Source: Pontederia crassipes (taxonomy: Eukaryota > Streptophyta > Magnoliopsida > Commelinales > Pontederiaceae). From it: a stretch of 64,000 nucleotides of DNA. The position numbers and the translations under genes were made by a program. Location of the stretch: the NCBI GenBank assembly GCA_030549335.1, contig JAUKPH010000018.1:7626001-7690000 (forward strand), written 5' to 3'. Below the pieces are notes generated by a model. It was not told the origin of the DNA, searched no databases, and saw only the letters and a list, made by a program, of their open reading frames with translations. Below are positions 61,928-64,000 of this stretch, piece after piece (positions within the stretch are counted from its first letter, which is position 1; each line of letters opens with the position of its first letter).

Positions 61928-64000
61928 ATGGCGTCGCACAACGTGAGCGTGGAGAAGTTCAACGGCAGAAACAGTTTCGGGTTGTGGCAGATCAAGATGC
62001 GGGCACTTTTGAAGCAACAAGGAGTCTGGGCGCCGCTCTCAAACGTGTCGAAGAACAAGCCAAAGGAGGAAGACTCGAAAGGCAAAGAAAAGGAGATCGA
62101 CCTCGCAACTTTGGCGGCACAGGAGGAGAAGGCGCACTCGATGATCCTGTTGTGTCTGGCGGATGAGGTGATAATCGAGGTCGCAGATGAAGAAAAAGCG
62201 GCCGGTCTGTGGTTGAGACTCGAGAGTCTATATATGACGAAGTCTCTCACCAACAAGTTGCTGTTGAAGCAACGTCTGTTCTCTCTCCGCATGCAGGAAG
62301 GTACCCCTCTGAAGGAACATCTTGATCAGTTAAATTCTTTGTTGATGGAACTCAGAAATATCGATGTTAAGATCGAGGATGAAGATGCTGCCCTAATTCT
62401 GTTAGTTTCGCTTCCTCCATCATATGAAAATTTCGTTCAGTCTATGATTATCGGGAAGGAAACTATAAGTCTGGAAGAAGTAAGATCGAGTCTCCATACT
62501 CGTGAACTTCGGCATAGGGCATCTGGAAATTCTGTAGAGACTCAGGCCGCGGGTTTGATATCAACCGCAGAGAAGGGACAGTCCTCGAATTCAAAGAAAT
62601 CCAAGTCGAAGAAGAAGAAAATCACTGCGAAAGACATCTGTAATTACTGCAAGGAACCAGGTCATTGGAAGAAGGATTGTCCGAAGAAGAAGAAAGCCCC
62701 TGTCGCTGCAGTGGCACATGAAACAGGAAATTCCGAAGATGATTTGGTTCTGGCTGCTTCTGATCAAGGATGTCTGACGGATAGTTGGGTTCTGGATTCG
62801 GGGTGTTCCTATCATATGACTCCGAATAAAGAGTGGTTCTCAACTTATCAGAATATTGATGGTGGAAACGTCATCATGGGCAATGATGCAGCCTGTCAGA
62901 TAGTTGGGATCGGTTCTGTGCAGATCAGGACTCATGACAATCTTGTGAGGACGCTGACAGATGTCCGCCATGTTCCGCAACTGAAAAAGAATTTGATATC
63001 ACTTGGAGTCCTCGACTCTAAAGGGTGTCAGATCAATGCTGCTGGAGGCATCCTCACAGTCATGAAAGGTGATGCTACGGTTCTGAAGGGAGTCAGACAG
63101 AAGTCCTTGTATGTATTACAAGGCAAGACAGTCTCTGGCGTTGCTGCAGTGGCTAGTTCATCCGAATCAGAAAGGTCCAGGCTGTGGCACATGCGGCTTG
63201 GGCATATGAGTCAGAACGGGATGAATATCCTCAGCAAACGAGGTCTTCTAGGGGAGAAGAAGATATCTGAGATAAACTTTTGTAAGCACTGCGTATTCGG
63301 TAAACAGCGAAGGTCTCAGTTTAGCAAGGCAGTGCACAGGACGAAGGCGACACTTGACTACATCCACGCCGATTGTTGGGGTCCCTCTCGTGTTCCATCA
63401 TTAGGAGGTGCGAGATACTTCCTATCTGTGATTGATGACTACTCGAGGATGACTTGGGTATTCATGATGAAACACAAGAGTGAGTCCTTCAAGGCCTTCA
63501 AGCAGTGGAAGGTTCTGGTGGAAAATCAGACGTCGAAGAAAGTGAAGCGTCTTCGCACTGACAATGGTTTGAAATTCTGTTCTGCTGAATTCGACCAGTT
63601 CTGCAAAGATGAAGGCATTGCCAGGCATCGCACAGTCAGGGATACTCCACAGCAGAATGGAGTTGCAGAACGAATGAACAGGACACTTCTGGAGAGGGCA
63701 AGGTGCATGCTCTCTAACGCTGGCCTAAATAGGACATTCTGGGCTGAAGCTGTTAACACAGCTTGCTACTTGGTGAATCGAAGTCCGGCGACTGCGATTG
63801 ATCTCAAGACTCCAACTGAGGTATGATCAGGAAATCCTGCTGATTATACTTGTCTGAAAGTTTTTGGTTGTCCAGCATACTATCACGTCAGTGAAGGGAA
63901 GTTGGAGCCAAGGGCCAAAGAAGGGGTGTTCATGGGATATGGTGCAGGAGTGAAGGGCTACAGGATCTGGTCTCCTTCAGAACACAAAGTCATCCACAGC
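61928..64000 (+). pseudogene. Ty1-copia gag-pol polyprotein, one in-frame TGA, runs off right edge
   Basis: Start ATG at 61928 (MASHNVSVEKF), shortly after the primer-binding site. Order: UBN2-type gag (about residues 60-190), CCHC knuckle C238-x2-C241-x4-H246-x4-C251, protease DSG at 290-292, pre-integrase HHCC region from residue 419 (LWHMRLGHM), and integrase with D482, D545 and E581 in exact DD35E spacing. The frame stops at TGA 63824-63826, where the family normally has Trp, and stays open in the same frame to 64000. Reverse transcriptase and RNase H would lie outside the window. This is the TNT1-like copia layout. With its clean primer-binding site and few defects it is the youngest-looking autonomous-type element here; a readthrough or sequencing error cannot be excluded. 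Confidence 0.93.

Overview
This is a window of plant nuclear DNA, most likely from a monocot. Evidence: split genes with GT-AG introns, an organellar-type threonyl-tRNA synthetase with a Ser-rich transit peptide, a plant-specific N-glycan beta-1,2-xylosyltransferase, a plant ADP/ATP carrier, and dense Ty1-copia, CACTA, Mutator-like, hAT and RTE-type repeats. The very GC-rich first exon of the xylosyltransferase suggests a commelinid monocot (inference). I cannot name the species.

Three host genes are clear: threonyl-tRNA synthetase on the minus strand (exons between 107 and 3616, running off the left edge), XYLT on the plus strand (9395-11892, three exons, 497 aa) and the mitochondrial ADP/ATP carrier AAC on the minus strand (28994-30899, three coding exons, 390 aa, with a leader intron). 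They belong to unrelated pathways (organelle translation, Golgi N-glycan maturation, mitochondrial nucleotide exchange) and show no sign of co-regulation. A broken subtilase fragment lies at about 13176-14027.

The rest is layered transposon sequence. 14765-19752 is an LTR retrotransposon with a TTATT target duplication and two LTRs of unequal length. 20160-22900 is a dead copia pol split by a CACTA element (21717-22448). 22928-26645 and about 33445-37718 are two related LTR-like blocks, each carrying its own long-inverted-repeat Mutator-like element. A third such element is at 32314-32906. A 1.4 kb CACTA element is at 37981-39405. 40255-49124 is a mosaic of LTR fragments, inverted copies and an internal ORF resembling the putative plant transposon protein family. 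53160-54180 looks like a LINE remnant. A three-copy 449-bp tandem array lies at 55507-56768, and a hAT-type MITE with an exact 8-bp target duplication at 59103-59511. The right edge holds the 5' part of a young-looking Ty1-copia element (LTR, primer-binding site, gag-pol) whose reading frame is broken by one TGA.

I found no CRISPR array, no bacterial operon, no confident tRNA or miRNA gene, and nothing I would call a new multi-gene system. The most unusual observations are a missing splice-acceptor AG at a catalytic junction of the threonyl-tRNA synthetase gene, a GC donor in the next intron, the LTR length asymmetry caused by a roughly 187-bp repeat, and the parallel Mutator insertions.
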